A program made the translations under genes and the position numbers. A stretch of 64,000 nt of DNA from Monoplex corrugatus (Eukaryota > Mollusca > Gastropoda > Littorinimorpha > Ranellidae), in the NCBI GenBank assembly GCA_030674185.1, contig JAPXFY010000013.1:50700567-50764566 (forward strand), written 5' to 3'. The notes beneath the pieces were generated by a model. It made no database searches and was not told the origin of the DNA. It saw only the letters and a list, made by a program, of their open reading frames with translations. Positions 43,465-54,300 of the stretch are shown in pieces (the stretch's first letter is position 1; each line of letters starts with the position of its first letter).

Positions 43465-46060
43465 CATCATCATCATCATCATCATCAGGTGCCCTGCCGC
43501 ATGGCGTTGGCGACCATGGACTTCTAACCATCTCTATCTCTCGTTGCCCCCAGCATCTCTCCCACCCTCTTCATCCCCAGCCACTCTGCAAGTCCGTCCA
43601 GTATTCTCTCCCTGGGTCTACCTGGTGCTCTCTTTCCCTCCAGCTTTCCCGTTGTGACCAGGTGCTCCAAATCCCCCTTCCTCATAAAATGGCCTATAAA
43701 TGTTGCTTGTCTTTTCCTAATCTTCCTTATGAGTGATCTATTTGTGTCTGCCTCCATCAAGACTGTCTCGTTTGTTTTCTTTGCTGTCCATGGAACTCTC
43801 AACATTCTTCTGAGAAACCATATCTCGGCTGCCTCGAGCCTGCTCTGGCTTTGCTTGCTGACTTTCCACGCCTCGCATCCGTACAACAGTATTGGTTCTA
43901 TATAACATTCAAGGACTCTCTTTCTGATGTTAATTGATAGGCATTTGTTGGTAAGAATGCTTGTCATCTTCTTGAATGCTGTTTTGGCTTGGCCGATTCT
44001 GCCAGCTATTTCCGATGTGCATCTGCCGTCTGATGAAATGACCGTTCCCAGGTGTTTGAACTTATTAACCTGTGTCAAGGTTGTGCCATTTGCTGTTATT
44101 TTGCAGGAGGGGATTTCATGTCTTTTACTGATCACCATGACTTCAGTCTTCTTGCTGTTTAGTTCCAACCCCTTACCTTTGCTTTCTGTTTCTAGTATAT
44201 TCACAAGGTTTTGTAGGTCCCTTTCATTTTCTGCAATTAGCACGGTGTCATCTGCGTACCGAATGTTGTTTATCATTTTCCCTCCAACCTTTAATCCAGG
44301 GTCTTCTTCTAGGTTTCTCATGATGTTTTCGCTGTACAGTGAAAACAGATCTGGTGACAAAACACAACCCTGTCTGACTCCTCTTTTGATGTTTTGAAAA
44401 GAGCTTATATTGTTTTCTATTCTCATTGCAGCTGTTTGTTCCCAGTACATATTCCTGATTATTCGTAGATCTTTTCCATCGACATTGAGTCTCTCCAGTT
44501 GGTTGATCAACTCATCATGTCGTACCCGATCGAAAGCCTTGGTATAGTCAACAAAGCATAAATACAAATCCTTATTCATCTCAATTGACCTCTCTATGAT
44601 AGTTCTTAGGATGTATATGGCATTAATAGTTCCTTTTCCCTCCACAAATCCACACTGTTGTTCTGCTATTTCTCTTTTGATTCTATTCCTTGTCCTCATC
44701 ATGATTAATCTTAACAGGATTTTTGTTACATGACTCATCAAACTGATTGTGCGATGGAGTTCGCATTCTATAGCCCCTGTCTTCTTTGGAAGTGCAATAA
44801 AAATTGATTTTGACATGTCTTTGGGGGTTTTTCCAGTGTCATAAATTTCATTTAGGAGGACTGTTGATTTTTTCTATGCCAAATTCCTCCAGGGCTTCAA
44901 TCATCTCTGTAGTAATGTTGTCTGGTCCTGGGGCTTTTCCTGGTTTCATCTTTTTCAGTGCTGCTCTAACTTCATCTTTCATTATGGGTGGTCCTTCAAA
45001 GTTCTTTTTTATAATGTGTTCTTCGTTTCTGTCATCCTCAAAAAGGTCTTTAATGTACTCTCCCCATCTGTCTAATATTTTGTCTTTTTCCATGATAAGC
45101 GTGCCATCTTTCGATTTTAAGCAACCAGTTGATGTGCATGTATTTTTCTTGTGGACAATTTCTTCAATTCGTCTGTACATACCCTGAGGATCCATTTTGT
45201 GTCGTTCTTCTATCTCTTTGCATTTTGTGTTCAGCCAAGCTTCCTTAGCTTCATTGCACCTATATCTGATTTCTTTGTTTATCTTCCTGTATATCTCCTC
45301 GTTTCTCTTTGCCTTCCTCCTTTCTCCATCAGGTTCAAAATTTCATTAGTCATCCAACTCTTTTTTGCTTTTCTATTTGCCTTAGGGATTTCTTCACAAG
45401 CTTCATTTATAGAACTTCTCAATTTTTGTCCATTGTTCCTCACTGTCACCAACGTCTTCCAGAGCACTGAATTTGTTCTGAACATGTACATTAAACTTTT
45501 GACATATCATTTCATCTGACTTTAAGAGTCCAAGGTTTAGTTTGATGTTGCTTTTGGTCTGTTTCCTTTTCCTCAATTTCAGCCTAAACCTTCCCACTAC
45601 TGGATTGTTGTCACTGTTGCAGTCTGCGCCTGATAGTGTTTTTGCTGACAGTAAAGAATTTCTAAATCTTTTGTTGATCAGGATGTAGTCAATTTGATTT
45701 TTGGTATTATCTCCTGGACTCATCCAAGTCCATTTTCTTCTGTTAGGCTGCTCAAACCAGGTGTTTCCTACTATGAACTCATTCATCTGTGCCCATTCTA
45801 CAAGCTCCCCCCTCTTTCATTTTGTGTACCAAGGCCATGAGGTCCAACTATATCCTCCACCCTATCCTGTCCCACTTTAGCATTAAAATCTCCTATTATG
45901 ACTGTAACTTCTTGTGATTTACATTGGACCTTGGCCATCTCTAAAACTTTGTAGAAGTTGTCGATGTCTTCCTGAGTACTTGCGGATGTTGGTGCATACA
46001 CCTGTATGATGTTGATATCAAAAGGTTTGCCTCCAAATTTGACCAGTAAAACTCTGTCGG
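43465..46060 (-). mobile_element. RTE-like LINE, 5'-truncated copy with target duplication (copy D)
   Basis: The 2.6-kb copy has a (TGA)n tail on its minus strand and is flanked by ATTGAT at 43459-43464 and 46061-46066. It contains most of the endonuclease domain, the linker, RT and the C-terminal GHFMRKG / GRPRERILDG region. RT motifs are FVDYTKAFD, RQGCVLSPDLF and YADD (about 188 residues into the 430-residue frame at 44816-43524). The family call, RTE/BovB-like, rests on RT motifs, the C-terminal block and the trinucleotide tail. It is 5'-truncated inside the endonuclease. Confidence 0.85.
43524..46060 (-). pseudogene. Endonuclease-reverse transcriptase of RTE copy D, frameshifted
   Basis: The protein is spread over several frames. 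The endonuclease part (VYAPTSASTQEDIDNFYKVL and IIGDFNAKVGQDRVEDIVG) occupies about 46020-45800. The later endonuclease/linker part with DYILINKRF and NPVVGRFRLKLRK lies at 45786-45403, then IPKANRKAKKSW and the GCLKSKDGTLIMEKDKILDR block to about 44850. RT and the C-terminus run from 44816 to 43524. Frame changes occur near 45800, 45400, 45330 and 44860. The 430-residue RT frame itself is intact. Compared with copies C and E it is little diverged, so its insertion is recent. Confidence 0.85.
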
Positions 46061-46190
46061 ATTGATATATGTACTTAATTTTCTTTTCCTTTTTTTTTTT
46101 CCTGTTGCTGTATTGTGTATGTTTTGAAACGGTTAAACCCCGGATATGGCTCTGCATAGTCGAATGGGCTTTAAACAAAAATAACGGGAA
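46061..46190 (+). repeat. Repeat X, right part (interrupted copy)
   Basis: ATTGATATATGTACTTAATT to GGGCTTTAAACAAAAATAAC matches 23878-24000. It closes the copy that began at 43052. Confidence 0.85.
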
Positions 46191-46217
46191 CAGAAAACTG
46201 CGAGTCAACTACAGATA

Positions 46218-46239
46218 CATTGTTAATTGAGAGAGAGAG

Positions 46240-46277
<38 letters not shown>

Positions 46278-46440
46278 TGTGTGTGTGTGTACATGTATTT
46301 TTCTCTATCTCCCCACTCCTCCCCCTTCTCATTCTCCCTCTCTCTCTCTCTCTCCCTCCCCCCTTCTCTCTCTCTCTCTCTCAGGGTGTACGTAAGAGAG
46401 AGAGTATCGTATAGTATCGTGTATCTCTCTCTCTCTCTCT
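46218..46440. repeat. (GA)n(GT)n and (CT)n tracts
   Basis: A short GA run and a GT run to about 46285 are followed by CT-rich sequence to about 46440. Confidence 0.9.
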
Positions 46441-46588
46441 GTATGTATGTATGTATGATGTGTGTGTGCCTGCCTGTGGGGCAGGGGAGGGAAGAATGTT
46501 TGCCTTTGACATCATAGTTGATGTAACCGTGCTGAGTGCCTGAGGTACTCCGTTGGTGTAAGGTCGTGTGTTGTATATTTGTCTTGCT

Positions 46589-46628
46589 CTCTCTGTCTCT
46601 GTCTCTGTCTCTTCTCTCTCTTTCTCTC

Positions 46629-46712
<84 letters not shown>
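46589..46712. repeat. (CT)n microsatellite
   Basis: About 120 bp of CT with a few TTT interruptions. Confidence 0.95.
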
Positions 46713-46714
<2 letters not shown>

Positions 46715-46797
46715 CTCTCAGTGGGCGCGGACGTGTTTGTTGTTTGTGCGTGTTTGAAATGGGGAGGGGTGGGGAGAAAACAGGACCGATGAAACAC

Positions 46798-46950
46798 TAA
46801 TCTGACACCACCAGAATGATGATGGAAGCATTAAGATGGGCAGCGGACAGTTTTATTTTTTAATGTTACAGAATGGGATTGAGCTCAAGACATGAGATTG
46901 AATGCGGGGCTCTATCAATAGAGCCAGTGAAAACTGTGGCCTGCCTGTGG
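46798..46950 (-). repeat. tRNA-derived SINE, family 1
   Basis: The minus strand has CTCTATTGATAGAGCCCCGC, a decayed B box and CATTCTGGTGGTGTCAG. Confidence 0.65.
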
Positions 46951-47599
46951 GTCGAACCCACTCTCTGTACAAGTTGAACAGTTTGCTATTTTCGGGCCTC
47001 TCTTGGACGTCCACGTCGGTACTCTATCTTTCAAGTCCACTCTATCTCTCAAGTCGGTTTTTCCTCATTTGAAACTGTCAGTGCAACGGCCAGCTGTCCT
47101 AACTAACGCGCAGTTGTCACTTTACGTAACTGTGAAACCGGCACGAATGTTGATAGGATCGTGTCCAAGTTTGCACTTGTGAAGAGATAGCATCTGAGCT
47201 TGCTCTGTGTTACGATCTAGGTTTTTAACACGCATAGTTAATTACATCACATTTTTACAATGGTGGCATACAGTTGTACTAGATGTCATAATTTTTGTGC
47301 GCATTAAAAGCGCAAACGCTGTTTGTTATCTCAACATATGTAAAAGTTTTTTGTTTGTTTTGTTTTTGTTTTTTGTTGTGTTTTTTGTTTTTGTTTTTGT
47401 TGTTTTTTTGTTTTTTTTTACTGTGAACAGTTCAAAAAGGTAGCTTAACTGACAAGACTTTTGGATCGGCCTTGGGGTTTTGCAGGAATGAGCCATTCTT
47501 CTCTATTCATTAAGCACTGGGCAAACAAAGAGGGTTTCTTCTTTTGCTGTACTTCAACACAGACAGCTTAACGCTACTAACATTTTTTTTAACAATACT
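46951..47599. other. Stretch without recognised genes
   Basis: It contains a GTTTT-rich tract at 47341-47420. Nothing else is recognised. Confidence 0.5.
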
Positions 47600-48917
47600 A
47601 AATGTGCAGACTGCAACAGTGACCACACAGTATTGTAATGGGAAGATTTAGGCTGAAAACAAAGTGAAGAAAAACCAAAAATAACTACAAACTAAATCTT
47701 GGACTCTTGAAGGACAGATGAATCGACTCGTACAAAATTTAAGGTATATGTTCAAAACAAATTCCGTGCTCTGAACGACGTTAGAGACAGTGACGAACAA
47801 TGGACGAAGTTGAGAAACTCGATAAACGAAGCTTGGAAGAAATTCCTAGAGTCGAAAGAAAAGCAAAGAAGAACTGGACGACAACAGAAATTTTAGGATT
47901 GATGGAAGAACGGTGGAGGGTAAAAGGAAAAGAAGAGAAATACAAAAAGATATATAAGGAAATTAGGATTATGTGCAGTGAAACTAAGGAAGCTTGGCTA
48001 GAAAGAAAGTGCAAAGAAATAGAGAACCGACTCAAAACAGATCCTAGGTTTATGTACAGAAACATTGAAGAAATTACCCACAGGATAAAGACATACACAT
48101 TAACTAGTTGCTTAAAATCTAAAGATGGTACGATTATTACGGAAAAAGACAAAATATTAGATAGATAGGCACAGTACATTATAGACCTTTTTGACGATAA
48201 CAGAAAGGAAGAACACATCATAAGGCAGAACGTTGAAGTACCACCCATAATGAAATATGAAATTGGAGCAGCGTTAAAAATGATGAAACCGGGAAAAGCT
48301 CCAGGACCAGATAATATTACTACAGAAATAATTGAGGCTCTAGATGAATTTGGTATTGAAAAAATAACAGTCCTCTTAAATGAAATTTATTATACTGGAA
48401 AAAATCCCTAAAGATATGTCAAAATCAATTTTCATTGCACTTCCAAAGAAAACAGGGGCTATAGAATGCGAATTCCATCGCACAGTCAGCTTGATGAGTC
48501 ATGTAACAAAGATTATATTTAGAATAATCATGACAAGAACAAGGAATAGAATCAGAAGAGAAATAGCAGAAGAACAGTGTGGATTTGTCGAAAGGAAAGG
48601 AACTGTTACTGCCATATATATCCTACGAACTCTCATAGAAAGATCCATTCAATTGAATAATGATTTATGTTTTGTTGATTACACCAAGGCTTTTGATCGA
48701 TAAGACACGAAGAATTGACAACAAACTCGAAGGGCTTAGTGCGGATGGAAAGGCTGTAAGAACAATAAGGAATGTGTACTAGGAACAAAAAGCAACAATG
48801 AGAGTAAAAAATGATATAAGCTCTTTCCAAAATATCAAAAGAGGGGTTAGGCAGGGACTGTTCTGTCACCAGATTTGTTTTCACTTTACAGCGAAACAAC
48901 TATGAGAAACCTAGAAA
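47600..48917 (+). mobile_element. Old RTE-like LINE, 5' part (copy E of E/H)
   Basis: The plus strand starts in the endonuclease-RT linker (GRFRLKTK, then SALNDVRDSDEQWTK near 47770). It passes ERKAKKNWTTTEILGLMEER and KMMKPGKAPGPDNITTE-type sequence into RT with GFVERKGTVTAIYILRTLIE and FVDYTKAFDR. Several stops and frameshifts are present, including TAG near 48166 and TAA near 48700. It stops at CCTAGAAA (48910-48917) and continues at 60404 as copy H. The same duplicated octamer is found at both junctions. Confidence 0.85.
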
Positions 48918-49195
48918 GAAAGTAACATATTACCGCTTACAGATCAACGTGAATTAGCGGTGACAAAGTATGTTATTAGAGCTCTGGCCGTAAAGAACTC
49001 AGTTAAGGATGAATTACTGTACACCTCGGAAACTGACTATCCTCAGAAAGCTCGAAAGGTGCATACTCTTCAACCTGTACGAAATTTTGCAGAAGTTCTC
49101 CTGAGCAAAAACAAGATTGATATAAATAACATTCCAGTAATGCCTCTTATTCCATCCATACCTTCCTGGGAACTTGAAAAAGCTAACTTTGACAT
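48918..49195 (+). mobile_element. RNase H-bearing LINE, left part (interrupted)
   Basis: The plus strand is open and encodes LPLTDQRELAVTKYVIRALA, followed by a region ending SIPSWELEKANFD. This reads on in phase into the RNase H segment at 59330 (DIDYINLNK). It is the spacer between RT and RNase H of an I-group-like non-LTR element. The 5' end is truncated at its insertion point in the older RTE copy. Confidence 0.75.
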
Positions 49196-49627
49196 CATCA
49201 TCATCATCATCAGGTGCCCTGCCGCATGGCGTTGGCGACCATGGACTTCCAACCATATCTATCTCTCGTTGCCCCCAGCATCTCCCCCACCCTCTTCATC
49301 CCCAGCCACTCTGCAAGTCCGTCCAGCATTCTCTCCCTGGGTCTACCTGGTGCTCTCTTTCCCTCCAGCTTTCCTGTTGTGACCAGGTGCTCCAAATCCC
49401 CCTTCCTCATAAAATGGCCTATAAATGTTGCTTGTTTTTTCCTAATCTTCCTTATGAGTGATCTACTTGTGTCTGCCTCCATCAAGACTGTCTCGTTTGT
49501 TTTCTTTGCTGTCCATGGAACTCTCAACATTCTTCTGAGAAAGCATATCTCGGCTGCCTTGATCCTGCTCTGGCTTTGCTTGCTGACTGTCCGTGCCTCG
49601 CATCCGTACAACAGTATTGGTTCTATA
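49196..49627 (-). mobile_element. Young RTE-like LINE, 3' part (copy F of F/G)
   Basis: It starts at the tail (CATCAT)n GGTGCCCTGCCGCATGG and encodes the C-terminal 133 residues (YGCEARTVSKQSQSR through RPRERMLDGLAEWLG) in one open frame. The tail follows ACTTTGACAT at 49186-49195. It stops within GGTTCTATATA, and its 5' half continues at 57259. It is very close to copy D in sequence. Confidence 0.9.
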
Positions 49628-49628
49628 T

Positions 49629-49984
49629 GTGATAGGTCGTGGTTAAGGGGGGGTAAGTGAGGGTGATGAATCGCAGCGCCAGGTGAGATGGTGCAAGTTG
49701 GTTAAGGGGTTAAGGGTGATGATGATATTTGCTGTGGTGGTCGTTTGAATCCAGAGCAGAAAGGGAAGTCTCTCAATCAAAACACAAGTCCTCGTTTTGC
49801 TACTTGACTCTTTATTATTGAGAAAAGAAGACGAGGAAGGAGACAGGTAAGAAGACGTCAAAGAAGACGCCAAAGAAGACAGTGCCTGTAAGACACAAAA
49901 TAGGTTTCATAAATACAATGACAAAGTACACATTTTGTGAAATACCAATGTCAATGTACAAGAGTGAACCACTACATTCTAACA
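49629..49984. other. Left end of the insertion
   Basis: G-rich and TGATGATG-containing sequence with no gene. On the minus strand an AATAAAGAG motif near 49815 could serve as a polyadenylation signal. Confidence 0.4.
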
Positions 49985-50160
49985 GAAGATGTCTACATTT
50001 ACAAACAAAAGCACTAGCATTTGTAAACATGCAACAAATAATTGATAACAAAATGTTGTGTAAAGAACTACTACATTATACCAAAATATGTGGTGTCGAT
50101 ATTTACATTGTAAAGCACTAGCACTTGTAAACATGGAACAATTAATTGATGACAAAACAT
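49985..50160. repeat. 104-bp tandem duplication
   Basis: GCACTAGCATTTGTAAACAT near 50011 recurs as GCACTAGCACTTGTAAACAT near 50115, with matching flanks. Confidence 0.8.
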
Positions 50161-50319
50161 TGAGTAACCCTTTGATAAGTTGAGGGTAAACTACCATACT
50201 GCTTGTTCGATAGCCTTAGCATAGAGTAGACTTTCAATAATGTACTGGCAAAATAATGCACAGTCATATTAAGCTGTTCGGCCGCCATAGGCTGAGTTAG
50301 TTGTAACATAACATCTGAG

Positions 50320-51085
50320 TGGGCAGCTATTGGACAGTTAATATTCTGTAGTGATGACAGACATAGTATTTGACTATGTGAACTGTCATCACAAACATTG
50401 GGTCTACCTTATCAAATAGCAGTGAACACACTTGAGTCATCCATTAAATATTTGCTCCATGTAGTTATGTGTAATTCTATGTCTAGTGCTAGAGATAGTG
50501 ATGACAAAATAGCATAGCATATTACTAGTTAAGCTATGTCATCAAAGCAACATTCTATATTAATAATGATTAGCAGTGGTGCTGAGCAGACAAGGGATAC
50601 AACAATTGGATCAATTCACTGAGCACATGTTTCATCAACTACCATTATGTACACACATACAACATTATCAAGTATAAAATAGTGCACAATAATGCATTGC
50701 ATCTTGGTAGCTTTCAGACAGTTAATATTCAATGGTGATGACATAGTAGGCCTATTTGACAATGAGAACTATGTCATCACAAACAGCACCGAATCAAATA
50801 GCAGTCAGCAGTGTTGAGAGAACAACACACTTGAGTAATCTATTACCCATTATCTCTATGTGATTAAGTATAATTCTAGATCAAGTGCTAGAGACAATGA
50901 TAACAAAATAGTATAGCATATTACTATTAAACCATGTCATCAAATCAGTGGTGCTGATCAGCTAAGGGATACACTAAACAGATCAATTAGCTGAGCACGT
51001 GTTTCATCAGTCATCATGTCAGTATGTAAAAATACAACCTTGTCAAGTATAAAATACTCTTCCTCTGCACAACAATGCCTTGTAT
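50320..51085. repeat. Tandem duplication of a 384-bp unit
   Basis: CAGTTAATATTC at 50335 recurs at 50719. The two copies can be followed in register through CTAGTGCTAGAGATA/CAAGTGCTAGAGACA and GAGCACATG/GAGCACGTG. They differ by about 15-20 percent by eye. Confidence 0.85.
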
Positions 51086-51544
51086 TTTGGCTTTTGGCAG
51101 AATATGGTTGTCCATAGTCCTACAATAGCCACATGAAAATAGGGGCTAAATCTATAGTGGTTATTACATTTAAACCTCAGTCCCATCTTTACAAGGGGGC
51201 TGCCCAGTTTGTCACAGCCAGTTGTCACAGCCAGTTTGTCACAGTGGGTAGACTACTTGCTACCTCCATGCTACCCTACCCTATCTTCGGCCTGCACCAA
51301 GTGTAGGCTTGGGCGGGTTCGAAACCGGGTTCGAATTGGTGGTGTACAGATAGTCCCTCTAAAATGTCAGTTCAGCTTGTGTTGTTCAAAATTTCTTCCT
51401 TTTTGTATGCAAATCAAAGCAAATTACTCTGTAAAAATTTCAACAATTACAATGAATGTTCTTTGGTTAAAAACAATTGAAAAATAAAATTCTATTCATA
51501 CAATCAATCAATCATTCATTTACTGTTTTTGAGAGTGTCAGTGA
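51086..51544. other. Stretch without recognised genes
   Basis: It contains several CAGTTTGTCACAG steps near 51210-51245 that are also found near 51690-51725. No gene is seen. Confidence 0.5.
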
Positions 51545-51715
51545 TAACTTCCATCATGCAGGGCACAGTCGAGGGTGGGCGCAAGCGAGGACGACAAAGA
51601 AAGAGCTGGTTCGACAACATCAAAGAGTGGACGGACATGACCCAGACCCTGCCAGACCTCTTGGTGCAGGCCGAAGATAGAGTGACAAACTGGGCCTGTG
51701 ACAAACTGGGCCTGT
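51545..51715 (+). pseudogene. LINE C-terminal fragment (QGTVEGGRKRGRQRKSW)
   Basis: The plus strand encodes IMQGTVEGGRKRGRQRKSWF, then DNIKEWTDM and LPDLLVQAEDRVTNW. This is the conserved end of many non-LTR RT proteins. It is short, without an RT core, and ends in small TGACAAACTGGGCC tandem steps. Confidence 0.65.
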
Positions 51716-52045
51716 GACAAACTGGCATGCTTCCCTTTACAATGGTGGCCGCCACGCTAAGTGCTACAGATCTTGTGAGATAGCACATCGTTTAGATCAA
51801 AACGTACTTTCTCGCTGTGTGAATTCTGCAAATCTAACGCGGTACTCAATAGACTCGAGCTAGAATCTAAAGAAATAAGAGACATTAAAGTCCCTAAGCT
51901 TACTGCAAATGACAATGAATAATAAAGTGATAAAAATCCAGAACTTACTACAGTAACGCCGTGAAGATGATCACCTGCTGTGAGATCAAGAGTGGTGGCA
52001 GGAAAGGGCACCTCTGGTAATACTGAGAGTGGCGGTGGAAAAGCA
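51716..52045. other. Stretch without recognised genes
   Basis: Nothing is recognised. Confidence 0.5.
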
Positions 52046-52275
52046 CACGCTATTGATTGATTGATTGATTTGATTCAGTTTTACGTCAGCACCCACCTCA
52101 GGTGATATGGCCGACGGGGATAACCATCCCAGGAAAATGGGGGCAATGGGGGACTTATCTAATCCTATACTGACACCACCAGAACAACAATGATGCTAAG
52201 ATGGGACAGTGAGAAGGCCAGATTTAATGTAGCGCACCCCGGGATTCGAACCCACAACCTATGATGCGCCTTGTT
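52046..52275 (-). repeat. tRNA-derived SINE, family 1, apparently full length
   Basis: The minus strand has a B box (GGGTTCGAATCCCGGGG) and the GTTCTGGTGGTGTCAG body. A 3' end with CACCTGAGGTGGGTGCTGAC and the (TCAA)n tail at about 52050-52070 completes it. Confidence 0.75.
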
Positions 52276-52331
52276 AATTTGTACTCTGGGAACGGAGCAT
52301 GATGGTCATATTTTCAAATCTCAAACCTTTC

Positions 52332-52430
52332 AGATGGCAAGGTCTGATTGGTTGTTCTCACCAAATTAATCAATCAACCAGATGCCAAGGTCTGATTGGT
52401 TGTTCTCACCTAATTAATAAGTCAACACTT
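52332..52430. repeat. 48-bp tandem duplication
   Basis: AAGGTCTGATTGGTTGTTCT with CACC(A/T)AATTAAT occurs twice. Each copy includes an ATTGG (inverted CCAAT) box. Confidence 0.85.
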
Positions 52431-52850
52431 AGTGTGTAGTTTTAACGCAGCGCGTCAGTACACACAAGTGAAACGCTGGTCATTGTCCGGCAGTTTCGCG
52501 AGTGGGTATATCCTCGCTATCGAGCCACAAATACCTAAGGCGGTTGAGACAGACGCGCCCTGCGGTCATTGTCTGAGTGTTCCCGCCGGCAATTACACGG
52601 CGATTGTTCTATAATGCTGAGGCTGCATACATTAACGACTGTCCCCCACAGAACACTAAAACAACAGAAGGGACAAGCCCTCTTAGCGCGATCGAAAAAC
52701 GCGTGCTGGTTGGCTCGGCTGGCCGCCATCTTGTTAATGCTGAGATTCGCTGTCGCGGCGAGCGATACACACACGCAGTGCGCTGCTCTCACATGGCTTG
52801 CCTCCGTTTACGTTTGTAACCTGACAGACTGTTTACGTATGTGTGTGTAA
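52431..52850. promoter_or_regulatory. CpG-rich block with a YY1-like site
   Basis: The block is clearly richer in CpG than its surroundings (AACGCAGCGCGTCAG, GCGCGATCGAAAAACGCG, GTCGCGGCGAGCG). It contains GCCGCCATCTTG near 52730, whose complement CAAGATGGCGGC is a perfect YY1 motif. Two inverted CCAAT boxes lie just upstream. It looks like a promoter, but no gene starting from it was identified. Confidence 0.4.
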
Positions 52851-52926
52851 AAGGAGAGAGAGAGAGAGAAGAGAGGGGGGAGGGGACAGGGGTGGGGGGG
52901 GGAGGGGACAGGGGTGGGGGGGGGGA
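52851..52926. repeat. (GA)n and G-rich tract
   Basis: GAGAGA is followed by two near-identical GGGGAGGGGACAGGGGTGGG stretches, which could form a G-quadruplex. Confidence 0.85.
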
Positions 52927-53559
52927 ATTGCCGATGCATGGGTAGAAAACTATTGCATGATACTCATAGTCATACCCCAAAAAAAAAATTCTTACTTCTT
53001 TGAAAAGTGAAACTCTTCATTAGCCGTCGCACTATTATTTTCACCCAGTCACTGCTTCAGAAACATTGACCTGTCACTTAGTCAGTTAGTGTGTGTACTG
53101 GGACTGAGGGGGAGGATGTGTGTGTGTGTCTTACACTTCATACCATTAGTTTTTCTCTTTGTTATGTGTTGAGTCATCATTTTGTGTGTGCTTACTTCTG
53201 AATTTATGTTAGTATTGTTACACAAGCAATCAGTCGATCTTTTCAGGTTTAATGTCATTGTCAACAGCGAGGATTATTTAAAAGATGGTACCTTTAGACA
53301 TTTGATTATAACATGCGCCACACACATGAGACAGAAGTCGTACACGACAAGTAAGAATGATTGAGTTTCACAATTTTTTTCTGTGAAATTACAAGTGTTC
53401 ATCACTTCAGAGTTTTTGCCTGTCGTATACAACAACATAAAAATGAAGAACTCAGAATAAAAAAAAACAACAATAAAGTAATATAATACAGAATTCACAC
53501 ATGTAAAATTCATGATTTAAAATGTACTCACATGACTTGACAAAGACATGCCTGGACAT
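52927..53559. other. Stretch without recognised genes
   Basis: No exon is supported. Open frames at 53082-53513 have no domain. Confidence 0.5.
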
Positions 53560-53935
53560 CTTCCCAAAATGATCAGCCACAGCGGTGTATAATTCACAGT
53601 TAATCCAGCTCCAATAGCACTCATTCCAGGAATGTTCACATCTCAAGTGTCTTGTCAGCCACAGCGGTTTATAATACACAGTTAGTCTTCACACGTTAAG
53701 TTTCTCGTCATCCACAGAAATGTAGTAAAATATTCTCTGTTGCATTAATGGCCCATGAGTGTTCACAGGTGTGTAATACACAATCAAATCTAAAATCCAC
53801 AGATGAACTACATAATTGTTCACAAGTTCAGTTCCTTATCACAATATCAGCTACAGCAGTGTGTTATGTTCACAGTTAAATCCAGCTGAAATAGAGGTCT
53901 GTAAATGTTCACATGTTAAGTTTCTTGTCCTTGTT
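53560..53935. repeat. Degenerate repeat cluster downstream of the transposase
   Basis: CAGCCACAGCGGTGTATAAT with TCACAGTTAATCCAGCT recurs near 53574, 53655, 53765 and 53848. Interleaved GTTCACA(T/A)GTTAAGTTTC blocks accompany it. Subterminal repeats of this sort often accompany DNA transposons. Confidence 0.65.
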
Positions 53936-54300
53936 CAGTTCTGCACCTCTGACTTTTGACTTCAGTTGCTGATTGAACAGTTTCACTTCGTGGTAAATCC
54001 TGATGTTGCAATAAGCAGCAATAAGGCTTGCCAAACATTCACACTCACAATTCAGATCATCTGTTTGTGACTTGACAAAGCTGTTCAGAATAGTTTGCCT
54101 TGGGTTGGCTCTTGGCAATCCCTTTGATGTAGCTACTCTGAAGTGAAGTTCAAAGCATCTGAAAACCTGCAGCAGTGGCTCACTGACACGAACCAGGCAT
54201 CCAAGTTTAAACTCTTTGAGTGACACAAGTGACACAAGTGAGGGAGTTTCTCCAGTTGCCTCATTTGCACTGATGGTGAACTTTTCCACACAGTATTTGA
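53909..54300 (-). pseudogene. Possible out-of-frame C-terminus of the THAP transposase
   Basis: Directly after the conserved glutamate block of the transposase, a different minus-strand frame is open for about 130 codons (ISANEATGETPSLVSLVSLK onward). It has no motif that I recognise. It may be the transposase C-terminus after a frameshift or intron, or chance. Confidence 0.35.
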
